Assembly (NCBI GenBank): GCA_933228765.1 | Contig: OW121755.1 | Location: 28,704,684-28,768,683, forward strand | Source: Miltochrista miniata | Taxonomy: Eukaryota; Arthropoda; Insecta; Lepidoptera; Erebidae | Length of the DNA: 64,000 bases | Reading direction: 5' to 3' | Shown here: positions 42,662 through 56,340 of the stretch, piece by piece | Position numbering within the stretch: position 1 is the stretch's first letter | Layout: the number at the start of each line of letters is the position of its first letter | Made by a program: the position numbers and the translations under genes | The notes under the pieces: model-generated | Told to the model about the DNA's origin: nothing | The model's database searches: none | What the model saw: the letters and a program-made list of their open reading frames with translations, nothing else

Positions 42662-44567
42662 CTGCCGTGTTAATGAAAAAGGGCACAACTAACATTTTTT
42701 GCCAAATTGAGTTATATACATATTCGGAATCAGGAAAAAAAGGCCTATCTGCCTAATTTTTTGTGTATTTTTAGCAACAAAATAAACAGAGATAGCAAAA
42801 GTCTAAAGGGCACAAATGCAGCATTTTTTAATTTTTTGTAAAGAAAAAGGTCACATTGTGACATATGTCTTCTATTTCATATTTATGGTTTTAAAATACC
42901 TAATTGAAAAGGCATAATCAGCGCATTTTAAATAGAAGGGGCTTGTGTGGCAGTTGTGCTAACTTTTTTAACCAACACCGTAGCAAGAAACGTAAAAGAA
43001 AAGGCACAACTGGCAGTTATGCCTTTCCTACTTAACATCTCTGAAGAGAGATGAAGTCAAAGGGGCGAGGTATGCGTAGTATTTCGCCAATTGTGCCTGA
43101 CGTGTCAAGACGAGTCCGCGCCTGTTGGCGCGATGCTCTGGTAAGAATATAATTTTGTTACTTATTCTAATTAGTTCGTTCTATTTTACCTACACTATGA
43201 AATATTATTAGTCTAAGGTTCTAACTTACTTTAACTTGAAATCTTTATTTATTTATTATTAGAAGAGTTAGTAATAGCAATATGTGTTGGTAGGTAATCG
43301 GCCACACGCAGCACAGCAGACAAACTAGCGATCCGTTGGTTGTTTGGTTGGCTGATGATTCAGTAATCGATAAATTTTACAAATTACCTGAGAAATCGCA
43401 TCCAAAAATTAGTAGTAGTGACTCAGACTCCGACTTTATACCATGTTCTCAGCACAAACCATCGAAGAAGTGATTCACACAGTGAACAATCAGACACAGA
43501 AACAAACCAAGTACAATTAAGAAAAGAAGGCAATATAAGGAAGCGGAAAAAATGTAATATTAGCTTAAAAGATCGAAAGATATTAAAGAAGAAAGAAAAC
43601 GTAATTACCAAAGATTTGTAAGAGACCTGGTTGTCAAGAAAACGTCTGCAAAAAAAGTGCTCAAGTCGTTTTTCCGAAGAGTTTCGCAAGAAAATTAATA
43701 CAAATTTCTGGAAACGATGTTTTCGTTATTATAATAAATAGATATTGTTTATTATTTATTTGTGGTTCTGTTTACCTGATTTTTGTTGAAAGCAATTTTA
43801 TCTTAAGATACATTTTAAGTTATAAGAATTTAATTTAAACTAGCGGACGTCACGCGGTTTCACCCGCGTAGTTCCCGTTCCCGTGGGAATACAATATTTT
43901 TTCTTACATAAGAACCTTCTCCTGTCAATACCTTACACAACAAAAAAAGAATTAGTGAAATCGGTCCACCCGTTCTGAAATTATGCGCTTACCAACACAT
44001 TTTGCGATTCATTTTTATATTATAGAAGATATGTGATTTTGATTAAAATTAAGATTAATAATTAAGAATTAAGATAAGATATTATGTTATTTTTGTAAAC
44101 TGTTTTGATAAACGTTTAATTTTCTTAAAACTACTTTTTTTTTCGTCGAGAAGTTTAGTATTTTCTAATAATTTACTTTTATCACGACTGATAATAATAC
44201 GATGAAAAGGCACAATTGAATAAAAGTGCCTTTTCATTGTAACATTCAAAAATTTTCTTTAAAATTTTACATTGAAAAGGCATATTTCGTTGTATATGCC
44301 CTTTAAACGTAACATGGTTGATTTTATCTTATTTTTTATGTTAAGATGAAACAAATTATGCTAATTATCAATTATATGCATTAAAATAAAAATAAAAAAA
44401 TGCTGTGGTCTTATTAGTACTATACAAATGCAAGTATTACCATTCGCAGAATTTTGGAAAATATAGTTTACTGGGGTTTTTTTCAACAAAAACAAAAAAT
44501 ATATTTAATCTCTATTTTCGCAATGTTTACAAAATGTTAGTTGTGTCCTTTTTATTTACGACGGCAG
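42662..44567. mobile_element. DNA transposon with TIRs and GGCACAA-like motif arrays
   Basis: The ends are imperfect inverted repeats of about 40 bp beginning CTGCCGT and including CACAACTAACATTTT. They are flanked by TATT on both sides (42658-42661 and 44568-44571). Variants of AAAAGGCACAACT, in both orientations, are scattered through the first 450 bp and the last 370 bp (for example 42675, 42807, 43009, 44216, 44277, 44545). The interior (43030-43740) has short coding-like stretches, including one ending at a GTAAGA donor (43141) and a CSSRFSEEFRKKINTNFW stretch near 43660, but they are frameshifted. No superfamily can be assigned with confidence. Confidence 0.6.
43839..44029 (-). mobile_element. 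Helitron-like repeat, variant 5' half
   Basis: Shares the hairpin GCGGGTGAAACCGC and the CTAGT end with the other copies, but its 5' half (TCTTCTATAATATAAAAATG on the minus strand) is a different subfamily. It lies inside the 42662-44567 DNA transposon. Confidence 0.65.
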
Positions 44568-46594
44568 TATTGTAATTTGTGTGTACATAAACTAATAAAT
44601 AAATAAATAAAAAATAAATAAAATTCACAAATTTCGAATTACGGCCCCGTCATAGAAAATGTGCCATAATTTGTTGAAATACACCGCGTGAGACTCCCCG
44701 TCCAATATCCTACGCTTCCTACGTGCATGTTCGCTGTTCGTGCCATATGGCCTTCATATTGTGCGGTTATGGTTCTGCAGATGTCGGTAATAATCTTTGC
44801 TCACAATTAATTTTTAATAATCTCTCTCCTTTTGAACCCTCCACGAGATAATCTATTCTGATTGTTAATTTATTGTTTCACACTTTATTAGTTTCTGTTA
44901 GAAAAGGTTCTACGTTCGCGTTCGGTGATAGCAGGGTTTTCTATATTATGTAGAGGGATTGTTTGTTCATTGAAGGATCAGATGGTAGTGTAATCTTTAG
45001 GTACAATAAATTCTACCAATTAGGTACACTCGGTGCAATGACGAGATCTAGACTATCAGAGGTATGGAGGATATATTGTAAGGTTCGGCTTCAGGCACCA
45101 TTTCAGGGAGTTGGAAGGCCAGACGGGCGTTGTTCTAAACAATATATACTTAAACCTAACCAGACCCTGTCTTTGAAATCCAGATAGTGTTTAGATACCA
45201 CTGGGGACATGCCAAACTTTTATTTTGAACATTGAACAAATCGCGATTCGGAACATTCGCGCCTAAAGGATTTAAATTTTACGGTATAGGTACTTATAGA
45301 CCTTTTTCTTTTAAAAAAGTCACGAACTGCGTTCCCAATTTATGGAAGTCACACACAAAAGGTTACAAAGCATACAATATTCAGTGAACGAAAAAATTAA
45401 ACCCGAGCCCTCCGTACTAACAAGAGTACCTGATCAAATAAATGTTTTCAGTGTGTTTACATTCCGAAAGTACTTTACTAATATAAAAGGAAAGTTAGTT
45501 TCCCGAAATAGTATTTGTGGGTACACGGAGATCGTCAAGCGTTACACGTTTTATGGTTATAGTCCACCAAGGAGACGTTATCTACGTAACGCGTATAGGT
45601 ACTCTTTATTTATCCATTGAAAAACGCACTCGAAGCGTTTTGAGGTCAAAGAAACATGAGTGAGCCTGTATGGATCGTCACGCCCCAGTAGCCTAGACGC
45701 ACTGAACAGAAACTGTAAAAATTTGACGACTATATAAACACGGTTATAAAGCTTGTTGTTATAGGATTTGTAGTAAAATATTACCAGAGCCTCGGGCGTG
45801 CTACATTAAAAAAAGTATACTGAACAATAGGCATGTGATTTTTATTTTCATACTGACAATTCCACTTTGAATACCTTCGATCCAAGTTTTTAAGTGATCA
45901 GTAAGTCGATATAATTTCATAAAATTCGTAGTCGAGTCGTTGCATCAAATCGGTTTTGTGCGCTATGTCCTATCAAAATTGCCTATCTTGTGCTACAGAA
46001 AACAACAGATTTAATACTTTTCCAGTATGCTAATGTCCACATAACATGAAAATTACTATCTAAAATACGTTTCGCTACGCATTGTATAGCGTTTGTAACG
46101 TTCGTGAAACATTAACCCTTCGTTTTATTTGCCATGCGGTCGTTTAATGTAGAAGAATCTTGCCGTAAATAACCTCTTTTATGATATTTCCACGACTTCA
46201 TTAAGTCTTTCAATGATATAACAGAGTTATGGCCTCATCTCTATAACACACCGTAATACACACGGCATAGAAAGTATACGAAATCAGTCTCGAAAATGTG
46301 AACGATAAAAATTCGTAATGCGCGTAAAATTTTGCGATGCCAAGCGATTTCAAGTCGTCTCGTAGCTTAGTTGCGGGTTGTTGGGATAGGACGACCGGGG
46401 CGACCCTTCTCGCTAATGTATTCTGGCAATTACGTTAACGCTCTCCCGGGGTGTACTCTGGCTAGACCTTAGATTAAATTTGTACTCTGTTTACCGATAT
46501 TTTTTGTTAGCTTGTCTAACTGACTTTAGGTAGGTATAGGAACTTCAAGCACTTTGTCGATTGATCATAATTTGCCGCTCAGTAGATTATGACT

Positions 46595-46643
46595 GAGGGA
46601 GATTTATATCACACGTACTATACGTGTGATATAAATCTCCCTC
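46595..46643. repeat. Perfect 23-bp palindrome with 3-bp spacer
   Basis: Arms 46595-46617 and 46621-46643 are exact inverted copies, core GATTTATATCACACGTA. No family resemblance is seen. Confidence 0.9.
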
Positions 46644-46650
46644 TTACAGT

Positions 46651-46685
46651 TTGATAATTGTGTTCATAGCAACACAAATTATCAA
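46651..46685. repeat. Second palindrome 8 bp downstream
   Basis: TTGATAATTGTGTT (46651-46664) and AACACAAATTATCAA (46671-46685) pair with a single-base bulge around CATAGC. Confidence 0.8.
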
Positions 46686-48668
46686 AAAAATTACAATTAT
46701 CGACGATGCAAAATATAATTTTGTTTATTTATCGTCAAACCACTTCTTTAGTACTGGCAGTACAGTAGTCTCATCCAATGATAATTTTCATTCAAAGTTT
46801 CCAAAAGCGCAGAGCTAATACAATGTCGTATTGTATTGGGACGGAGGTGGTTTTCCATCGTAGCACTTTGTTCATTAACAACGCTTTCTAAGAGAACGAT
46901 CGAATTTCTGTTCACGTACCTATTGAGTATAAGCAGCCTCACAGGAAACCTTCGAAACGGTTAATCAGTCATCGATTATATTGAATAATACACGCCAGCT
47001 AACGATTTTCCTCAGATGATTAATCGAGGCACGAAATTAGTTTTCGTAACGAAATGTAGTTAAATCGTAGTGAACGATGACCACCGTATTTTTGTAACAA
47101 GAGAATAAATAAAATATCAGAAATAAGACCTTTATGAGAATAACTTAAAACTTCTAGCAGTTTGAATGGAGTTTGTGTGGCAAAACCTTTTATGACATTT
47201 TAAGTCCCCAGACCAAAACTAAGGGCTTGCAAGTTGCTGAGTAGTTACTTGGCAAGAGGTTGCAGAGAGGCTTCTTGGCTCGCTGGCTTGAGACATGGGA
47301 GTTGGCGTAGCCCCTCGATCCCCATCGCGCACTGTTCGAAGACGTTTTGGAAACTTGCCCGGATAGGCTTTAGATAACCGCTACCGTATTGCGGTTCTAG
47401 GAAAGCTTTTTTACTGTCTCAGATGATAATAAAATGTACTGAGCTCGTTAAGTTAAATATCTCTTATATATAATACAGTGACTTCATTCGCTATGCAAAT
47501 GTATGCCACAATAAAGAGTATCAGATTCCATTGAATCTCAGCTGGCTGTTTATGTTCATAATCAAACTTAAGCTATGTAGCTGAAACCTGTTTAATATTG
47601 TGAAGATACCGTAGTAAACTAATATCTTTTATAGTTTCACCATGGTCGACCATCTTATCCTTTAGATACACAGTATAGCTTAGTGGCCACGGAACGCACA
47701 GTAAGATATACAAGGAAATAAAAAGTAAAACTATCACAGATATTTCGACTTAATAGACCGAAACGAAACCAAATCTCAGCTGCGGAGCCCTAACCCTATA
47801 TTGCGCGTGACTCAACACACATTTTATCGGATTTATTAGCTAATGCAATACTGTAAGGAGTCTAGTATCAGTAGTATCTAGTATAAAGGCTGGGTTAACG
47901 TCAGAAATATGTGTTCCTCCAGGGTTGTTTAATGAATTTATTTAATAAAATACATATAAGATGTTGCAATAAAGCATAATAATTTATAACCATTAACAAT
48001 ATGTATAAAACTATTTAAACTAAACTAAAATCTAAATAAGGCCCCGTGGCTTGTGCCCAAAAGATTGGCAGCATTCCCCTTTGAACGGCGATGCCTATTC
48101 GTTGGGAGAAATAAGAGCCAGCTCTTGGGTCACCAGTGGACTCCACAAGGCACTTCTTTAAAATTTAAAAAAAATGCTCTGGAGGACTTAGGTCCATGGG
48201 GTTCACAATGGTCCCCATGGTCTCGATACCGACTGGAATAATATTGTAAGACGAGCTGAGACCCTTATACGTTCTTCTTACCCTTATCCTCCAGGATTAA
48301 ATCCCTAGTGAATGTAAATGTACTGCGAAAGATGGTTATACGGTTCGTGTTATTTTTGTTGAATGTAGAAATACAGGACACGAGACAGCAAATTTGCTAT
48401 TTGTTTGTCAACGATGGGCTGTTGACCACTTCAGCTGCATAAACTACGCGTCACCGTATCATTCACAGACCTATTCATTTACATTAATGGTGTTATTGAA
48501 AATACTAACGGGTATTTTAATTTCGCTACCCAAATAACCATTCTTTACGCATACATTGCAAATTAAGCTTTCTCTTTGCTTTTATTATTGACGACGCCAT
48601 TGCTTCAATTTGAGGTTTCTTTCTTGTCATGCTTGAAATATTTCTCACTTTCAATCAAATCAATAAAT

Positions 48669-48900
48669 TCAGCCTATGGCAGTCCACTCCTGGACGTAGG
48701 TCTCTCCCAATTTACGCCACAACACACGGTGCTGCTCCTTCCGCATCCTGTCCCAGCCTACGACCTTTTCCAGATCGTTGGTCCATCTGGCGGGTGGACG
48801 TCCTACCCTACGTTTGGCAAGTCGCGGTCTCCACTCCAGAACCCGTTTGCTCCATCAGCCGGCGGTTGTTCCGCTGATGTGGCAGACCCACTGCCATTTT
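48669..48900 (-). pseudogene. RTE-type LINE ORF C-terminal fragment
   Basis: Minus strand. It reads KWQWVCHISGTTAG, a stop, WSKRVLEWRPR, RRVGRPPARWTNDLEKV and ends YVQEWTAIG plus a stop. This is the C-terminal tail seen in lepidopteran RTE-like elements (KWxWxGHIxR...GRPPxRWxDDL...YxQQW). One internal stop (TGA) marks it as dead. Confidence 0.75.
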
Positions 48901-49084
48901 AAAGTGCTTATTCTGCGAGTTATGTCGACCACTTTTGTTCTCTGTCGGATAACCTCAATTCGAAGTTAATCTCGAAGCCATTCCAAGCATAGCTCGTTCC
49001 ATTTCTCACTTTACTCCACGTTATTTTGCTTACTCAAGGACAACGAGAGCATAATAAAGAAATTCTATGTTTATTAGATGGAAT

Positions 49085-49190
49085 TGCTCAATCAATCAAA
49101 TCGGCCTATGGCAGTCAACTGCTGGACGTAAGCATAGTAAGCCTCTCCGAAATTACGTTACAATACTCGGTCTTCTGCATTTAGTCAATC
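49085..49190 (-). repeat. Second short fragment of the RTE-like 3' end
   Basis: Shares ATCGGCCTATGGCAGTCAAC and CTGGACGTA-type sequence with the end of the 48669-48900 fragment, in the same orientation, then diverges. Confidence 0.55.
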
Positions 49191-52100
49191 TTTGCGACAT
49201 TTGGCCTGGATTGGTCTGTTTGTGAAATAAATTAGGGGTAAATAAGTTGAGACAAGCTTTCTACCTATTTATAAATGGAAATGATACTTTTAATGCAGAG
49301 CCTCTTTTATCTGCCCTTTCTCATTTCCATTAGGTATTATGGATTAGCACCCGCCAGAAATTCTATAAAGAAGGAGAAATTCTATAGCTTTAAAGGCACA
49401 GAATAATATCAGAAACGATTTCTGATTTCTGTGGTAAAAGGGCTTGTCGGCGGGTTCGACTTTATGAAATTTATTTGAAATGAAATTTATTTATTCGCTG
49501 TAATAAAGATTTACTGTGTTGTGCCCACTAACCTAAAAGAAAAGAAGAGTGCTATAAGTTTTATGGCTACTTAAAAGTGTGCCAGTTTGTCTTTGGAACC
49601 GTAACAGATTTTTGTATTATGTTTTTTTTTTTCAAATATTTTAATTACCTCAACCTTAGAAGTTAGAATACTAGACTAGGTACTTTTTTGACTGACTGTA
49701 CCAGAGCACTGGAGCATCTCTTTGCCGATTTTTTAAAAAGTAAAATTTCTTTAGGCGCGACTAAGGAATAACTCAGATTTTTTTCTGACGGAAGTAACGC
49801 TTACTATTTGAATGAATGATATTAAATTAATATAACATTTGATGCCGTCAATGGCAAAGAAGCTTTACTTCAATCGCGCAAAAAACAAAAGGTTACACGC
49901 ACACACTTTTTTAACTTTCACCAGCTTTTGCGATTTGACATCAGTTTTACCAACGCTGTAAAATATTCAAATAGAATTATGACCTGTATAAACATGATTA
50001 TTTGGGCGCTTGTTATTCTGCCCTCGTAGCTTTAAATAACGTTAAGTTTTAGAACCATAATTAATATTCAGTTCTGCTATATCTGTGTGAGGACTGTGTT
50101 TTTTTAACGAACTCAAAAACCGGAGAGGAATTGGAATTCGTATTTATTCGACTTGGTTCGCGTGAAAATTTTGTGGGATTCATGCTTTTTGCTATGAACC
50201 CTTATTTAAATAATAAAGATCGTTTTAGTCATTTCCTAATAGCAGTGAATCTTCCGTCAACATACGTCCAGTTCTTTGGGAAATTAACCAGAACAAACAG
50301 ATAAACACGACAAAAACTGTTACTTTTTGTTGTTTGTTGAAATTAATCATTATTATTTTGAACAATTAGTAGGTAGCTTACATAAAATTCTTTGTGTTCG
50401 TACGAAAGAAAAAAAGAAAACGTTCTCTATTTGAAAAGCGTTCATCACTCATTTGTAATGTCAGTGCATCCATTCACATCGTTCCATGTAGAGGATAAAG
50501 CGCAGTCTGATGATTCTAAACTGTCCGACGGATAGTACATGGCAGAACGATTTATCAATGCCATCCTTCTACGTACTGTCTTCCAAATGGATATTTGCAC
50601 TGACATCGGGAATGTTTCTCAGCGCGTCTTAAATTTCCGTGATTTGTACATCTACTTGGGTGTTCTGGACGTTTACTGATAATTATGCGGTTCTGTGTCG
50701 TTAAAATTTATTTTTGTCGTTACGAATACTGACTCAGTTTAAGCGCTTTTACCAAAAAGTCTAAAAACCGTCTACTGTAACAAAAATAATAAATTTTTTT
50801 CTTCTAATCGTGAAGTTGCTACCAAATCCGTTCAACGTTTTGAACTGTGCATTGATAAATCAGTAATGTACGGTTTCCATCAGATAGAAAATGATTAACA
50901 GACATAAGAAAATGCATTCTAGTCACGAACAAAACGTTTACCATAATGTTCTTCAAATACGACAGGTAACTCGTATAACAGAATTATTATGGCTGAAAGC
51001 AGGAGTTGCAGCAAGAACTAGCAGTGACATAGCCACTAAAATATGCACGTGAAGAGAATATTCATAAATTGGACACGGTAATTAAGAGCAGTGAGACACT
51101 GAATGCAGCAGACCATTGTTTGGGCGGAGGCCTACCGGTCTGTACCACGAACAATAGACATTACTCGCTGGAACTGGGCAATGTGCGGTAAAAGTGGCCG
51201 TTTAAACTGTTTCGCAAACAGTAGTATTACTGGTAATACCTACCTGTGTTGTTCTGGTGGTAGGACGGGTAGATTTACTATAACAGTTTGCGATACTAAA
51301 GTTTGCCAGGCCTTCAAATATAATTTCGTATCTGTATTGCTTAGTTATTCTCTTCACACAAGCTATTGTTCAGGAACAAAAAAGAGGGAACGTATAAATT
51401 TATTTTTCATGAAGCTTACGTCACGTGAGCAGCGTTGAGGAATCCAGTTGTAAATATTAGATGTAAACGGAAACAAAGAACCATAGAAATATTATACAAC
51501 CCTTTTCTTAAGTCATACTTAAGTCGCTTCCACAAATATGTGCGCAGCATTGTTATTATTGAACAAATCTATTTTATTATGCTGTAAATAAAAGCAAGCC
51601 CACATAAGTGTATGTGACCCCTTACACAGGCACATGTACCTATGTATTTTATTCGATATATCTGGTATTATTAGTTATCTAAGTTATTGGTCCTGTGATT
51701 GCGTTATAGAGGCTGAAAGTGTGAAGCCCATTGTCATAAACTGAATACTTTTACAATGTTTAATTGGCCGAGCGAGCGTAATGCGAGTTTCAAATCAATA
51801 TCAGTGGTGAAGAAACTGCATCTAGACACATTTGAGAGGACTTAATTTCTTTTTTTTTTAAATATGGCTAAGTGGCAAGATTATTTGGAACTCCAAATAA
51901 TATATCACCAATTCACCACAATTGACAAGAGATATAGTATCCAATAAAATTATTCATGGAAGCGGCGAACGTTTATCGGGCGTGACCTTAAATTTGTCCG
52001 ATAAGGAAATCTGCTAATCAATGCAAACGCAAAACAGTCTATTGTTCTAGACGAAGGGACGTTGGTGAGTTGCAAATGACTTTTTTTGTGGCACAAGAAT

Positions 52101-55100
52101 ATTTTCGTGATCATTTGGGTACACAGCTGCAACATCACATTCGGGGTCTCGTCTCAGTCTACAATTTACGGACGAATTTATGAATTTACACAGACCAAAA
52201 ATTATACAGAACACAAGAACATTATGTATGTATTATGTAGCTACAGCCTCACATAATTTTATGTAAGTAAGTATAAACATATTAAACATAGGTATGTAAA
52301 GTTATGTGAGACTGTAGGTATATAATTAATTAATTATGTTGCATTCATATAATATTATCTAGGTATTTACTTTTAACTAGGCAACTGTTCAGTTTAAGTA
52401 GGTATAGGTACATACATAATAGTGATTTCCGTATTTCAAGATATTTAATTTATTTTATTTATGTGTGTAAAAATACAATTACTACCCTGTGCCTTAAGTA
52501 ATAATACGGGAATTGATTTTTTGTAAACCATTTTTCATTGCTACTTTTACTTTCGTTACTGATTTAATCTACTGTAAACCTAATAAATATTGTTTGATAA
52601 CAAAAATAGGCCGCTAAACGACAACAGGCAATACTTTTTAACAACGTTTACCAATTTCATGAACAAACTCGTTGTTTATTTTTATCCGATAACAGAGTTA
52701 ACTCCAAAACTTTTTGCGGTTATCTAATCGGCTGTAACAATAATTTTTTCTATGAAACTTTGGCTACAAATTTGTTTCTGACGAGTTTGTTGTACGATAA
52801 AGTTTTCGTTATTGAGAGCCATATAAATTTTACTACCGATAATAGGATTGTTTTTTTTTCTTACCATCGATCTGATAACCGCGTAATAATAAATCGTTGC
52901 TATGAAAAACAACACCAAACTGACATCGCTGTCGTAAAAAGTATACTATATCCCATATCCGTGCACGCATGTTGTGTTTGATGGGACGTTCGGGTGTGAA
53001 GTGTGGGGTGCGGGAGGCGGGGGCGGAATCTCAGCCCCTCGGTAAATAATTACCGCCCCGACGCTAGGGTGTAGCCCCAAAACCGGTGCTGAGCCCTACC
53101 GGCCGTTTCCACTTCTGTACGTTGCCAATTCCCGTTGTAACAATCAAAATCTTGCCAAAATAAATTGATATAGCAAATACATAATTTGTAGCAGCACTTT
53201 GCTTTGTTACAACTTTGTTATTAATGCCTCTGAGACTTGTTTGAATGCTCCATTACGTACAAAAGGCGTTAATACCAGCGCGCGAATTAGAAAGTTTCGT
53301 GCGTTTCGACAATGTTGTTGTCTGTATCTCATTGAGGATTATCTCTCGGTGAGCTGAGTACTTAATGTGTAACATTCGTAGCAGACCCTTTTGGCTTTTT
53401 ATTACAATACGCTATTACGTTAGTTAATGCATTTGCGATTGTGTGCCTTTATTTAGGCTGAATGTCAGCGAACGTTATTTAAGTTTGTTTCCAAGATAAT
53501 GTTTAAATTAATCTTCTAAACTTTTCAGTTACGAGCAAAAATATATTCTTCAGTAATACAAAATGTTCAAGCGGGACTTGTGTGTTTTGTAGAACCCTTC
53601 CAGAGCTTTATGCATCTGCATAAAGCTTCATCAGGTTCGTAGCTGTATCGTCAGAGCGTTCTATTAGTAAGGGAAAAGCGGGACTATAGGATATAAATAT
53701 AGGATTTGGTAGCAACTAGAAGACGCTAAGATGAAGAATAAAAAGCTTGGTTCACAAATAACACTTTAGCCTGAACACCCAACTACCAAGTTACGGAATC
53801 CGTCGACTGAAAACCGCAAATCAACAACTTTGTTAGCTGTTGTACCTATTTCTGTTCGTTAGACATCCTTAACCCCACACCAAATCACCCGTTCTGCGGT
53901 TGAACCCTCCATTTTATATCTTACTTTGGTAACAAAAAGTATAGTATTCGTGTAAGACTTATACTTTTTATTTACCCAATAACGTATCTCCAGACGGTAT
54001 CGTCTTAGGGTTAAGTAAGGAATCTACTCTTTGGTGCTCGAGTCCTGAATTAGTTCTAATTGTTTACCAGCTGTACCCCAGGGACCCTGTAGCGCTCATT
54101 TAACCCATCTCGATTTAATTAAAACTACACATTTTAATACGGTCAGTATCTAATAATAACAATTCTCAGTGTACAATAATGTGTGGAAATAACTTTTGTG
54201 ATTACTGCTTCGCTTTCTTGGGCACTAAAATTTTGATAAATAGCCTTGCTGGTTATGAACCATACAGTTACCGAAGTGGCTAAAGGGATTCTGACGTAAC
54301 TTGAACGTGACTTACTAATGGTGAAAGATTCTAAAATTAGTTTGCATATTGATAGTATCTATTTTGAATTTTTGATACACAGCTTAATTTGACATCAGAA
54401 GAACGTCGCTTACTAATGATAAAGGAATGTCTAAAATGTTTATTTACTCGATTACAAAAAATCTTTCCTCCTTATTATATTAGTACCGCTTTTTTTTAAT
54501 TTGTGTTATTTTTCGCTCTTTTGTGGGAGTTTACTGCCGTGAGACCCTCTAACTTCCTTGTATTTCGACGAAGTATGTATGAAAATCTTTGTGCCCTCTC
54601 GAACGGTATCAATATTATATCACTTCGTAAAATATAGCAACGCGTGTCTAACCCGGGTTCCTTCCATAAAAATGTTCCACTTTTTCCATGTCAAGGATCT
54701 ATTTCTCGGACGATAAACTATGGATTGGGGACATTGGGGTAATTTATGTTCACAATGTCACTTAAATACGTTACATTTCAAGGTTCGCAGTTGTAAAATT
54801 ATCTTTTAAAATTTTGGTAACACACGAATTGGTACGATTTTTGTTGAAGTTGACAGGGGCACGTCATTGCAACATAAACTTGCATACTAAATATTCATGT
54901 CCGTAGAATTTGTCAATAACAATAAGGTATAGAATATAGTTCGGTCAGTTTTCTAATAAGAAATCATAAAATATCAATGTACTTTCGACACATCTTTAAT
55001 TCTTTTTTTTTATGTAAAGGTATACCGCAGATGCTAATGTTTTAAAGTATCAGAATAGAACAGGATATTTGAGCAATAATTATAGAATATTAGAATAGTT

Positions 55101-55860
55101 CTGACTAGAGGTGGGACCGCGGTGAAATGGGTGCCCGCAGTCCTGTCGCTCTGTTGTTACTGATTGGGAAAACGACCACACTTCTCTCCGTGACCAAACC
55201 CGCATTCAAATATTTATTTCCTCTATCGCTTTGATCTGACCACTATTTCGAAACAAGTCCTTTGTTTTCGTCGAGTACTATGCCATCAAAAAAATAACTG
55301 GGAGAAACAATAATTTTGATCGAATTTGAGGTCGCGAGGTCGGCTTCTTTGACATAATTAATGTATTATTATCTCGTAACGTACATTTTAGTCTTGATTC
55401 TCCCTCTTTCTTGAACTGAGAATAAATTGATTTTCCAAAAAAAAAATGTTTTATTTTGAATTGTTCGTAAGGACATTTGCGTGTACGGCTGTCTAATTAT
55501 GACACGGATACTGCTCTCAGCTCTACAAAAAATTAAAAACATTATCTTCATTTGCAAGCACGCTACTGCATTTTAATGGAAAAGCGTTAATCCTTAGAAA
55601 TCATACCCTAGCTAGGGAGGAACTATCCGCTATATAGTTATTTATGTATGCAAATTACTGAACTTTTATAGGTGTAAGATGCAGCTCATAATTAAACGTA
55701 TATTTATATCGTATAAATCTTTTAATTTCTAATGCGTTATTAAATGCATTGGAAATCACCGAATGAAATTGAATGAACGACCTAAATGAATATCGGAATA
55801 GTATGTTTTCACTAAACAGACTCTTCTAAATTTGACGAAAGAAGTTTGACGATCAAGAGT
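49191..55860. other. Intron, 6.7 kb, no repeats or genes recognised; GC patch 52981-53110
   Basis: The longest stretch without a recognised element. A GC-rich patch at 52981-53110 (GGGAGGCGGGGGCGG, TTACCGCCCCGACGC) and the palindrome at 53604-53627 are the only standouts. A candidate region for enhancers or unrecognised exons. Confidence 0.45.
53604..53627. repeat. Perfect 11-bp palindrome
   Basis: AGCTTTATGCA and TGCATAAAGCT around TC. Confidence 0.75.
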
Positions 55861-55940
55861 AGTGTCTCGGTGGTCCAATGGTTAGGGCGTCTGGTCCGTC
55901 AAACAGAAGACACAGGTTCGAGTCCTGCTGAAGGTCATAA
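55861..55940 (+). repeat. tRNA-like sequence / SINE head
   Basis: GTGGTCCAATGGTTAGGGC is an A-box/D-arm like stretch and AGGTTCGAGTCCTG a B-box/T-arm, spaced as in a tRNA. The acceptor stem does not pair, and a T-rich stretch follows. It is more likely a tRNA-derived SINE head or pseudogene than a functional tRNA. Confidence 0.6.
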
Positions 55941-56212
55941 TTTTTTTTACATTTTTTTGATTGAGTCGGCATACTAATTGCTCTTCAAAATTGTCTCTAG
56001 ACTCTTCTTAAAGTTTTCACTAATTTCATTGACATAAATAGTAGAGTTGTATTTGTTTATGCATAATGACCATGTTGAACAATTCGTCGTTTATTTAGAG
56101 ATCCTCGAGCGATATACTACTGTCATTCTCCACAGTGAAAACTTTTTGCAAATCACACAATAAATGGGTACTAAATATACTTGCTAAAAGTACGTGGTAC
56201 GGTGATCAATGT

Positions 56213-56265
56213 CCATCAGGTGGGCCGCAAGCTCGTCTGCCACCTTAGTGATATAGAAATAGCCT
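56213..56265 (+). repeat. Retroposon 3' fragment, family 2
   Basis: CATCAGGTGGGCCGCAAGCT and CGTCTGCCACCTTAGTGATA match the 3' end of the 23217-23328 copy. Confidence 0.5.
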
Positions 56266-56295
56266 AAAATAGTAATGACATGTTCATACTAGTGA

Positions 56296-56340
56296 CTGGC
56301 CTTGTGGTCCAGTGGTTAGGGTATCTGACTACGGCTAGAT
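56296..56340 (+). repeat. Truncated tRNA-like SINE head
   Basis: GGCCTTGTGGTCCAGTGGTT with AGGGTATCTGACTACGGC matches the first half of the tRNA-like unit at 55861, but no T-arm follows. Confidence 0.5.

Larger units (their letters stand above)
44572..48668. other. Intron, mostly unassigned
   Basis: An AAAT-type simple repeat near 44590-44622, the paired palindromes at 46595-46685, and otherwise no recognised element. The 62-codon frame at 48053-48241 is unassigned. Confidence 0.45.

Noticed and set aside
54440..54487. Additional Helitron-like end (TTTCCTCCTTATTATATTAG)
   Set aside because: Only about 35 bp resemble the family and no CTAGT end or body is present.
55861..55940. Functional tRNA gene
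   Set aside because: A and B boxes fit but the acceptor stem does not pair; a SINE head or pseudogene is more likely.
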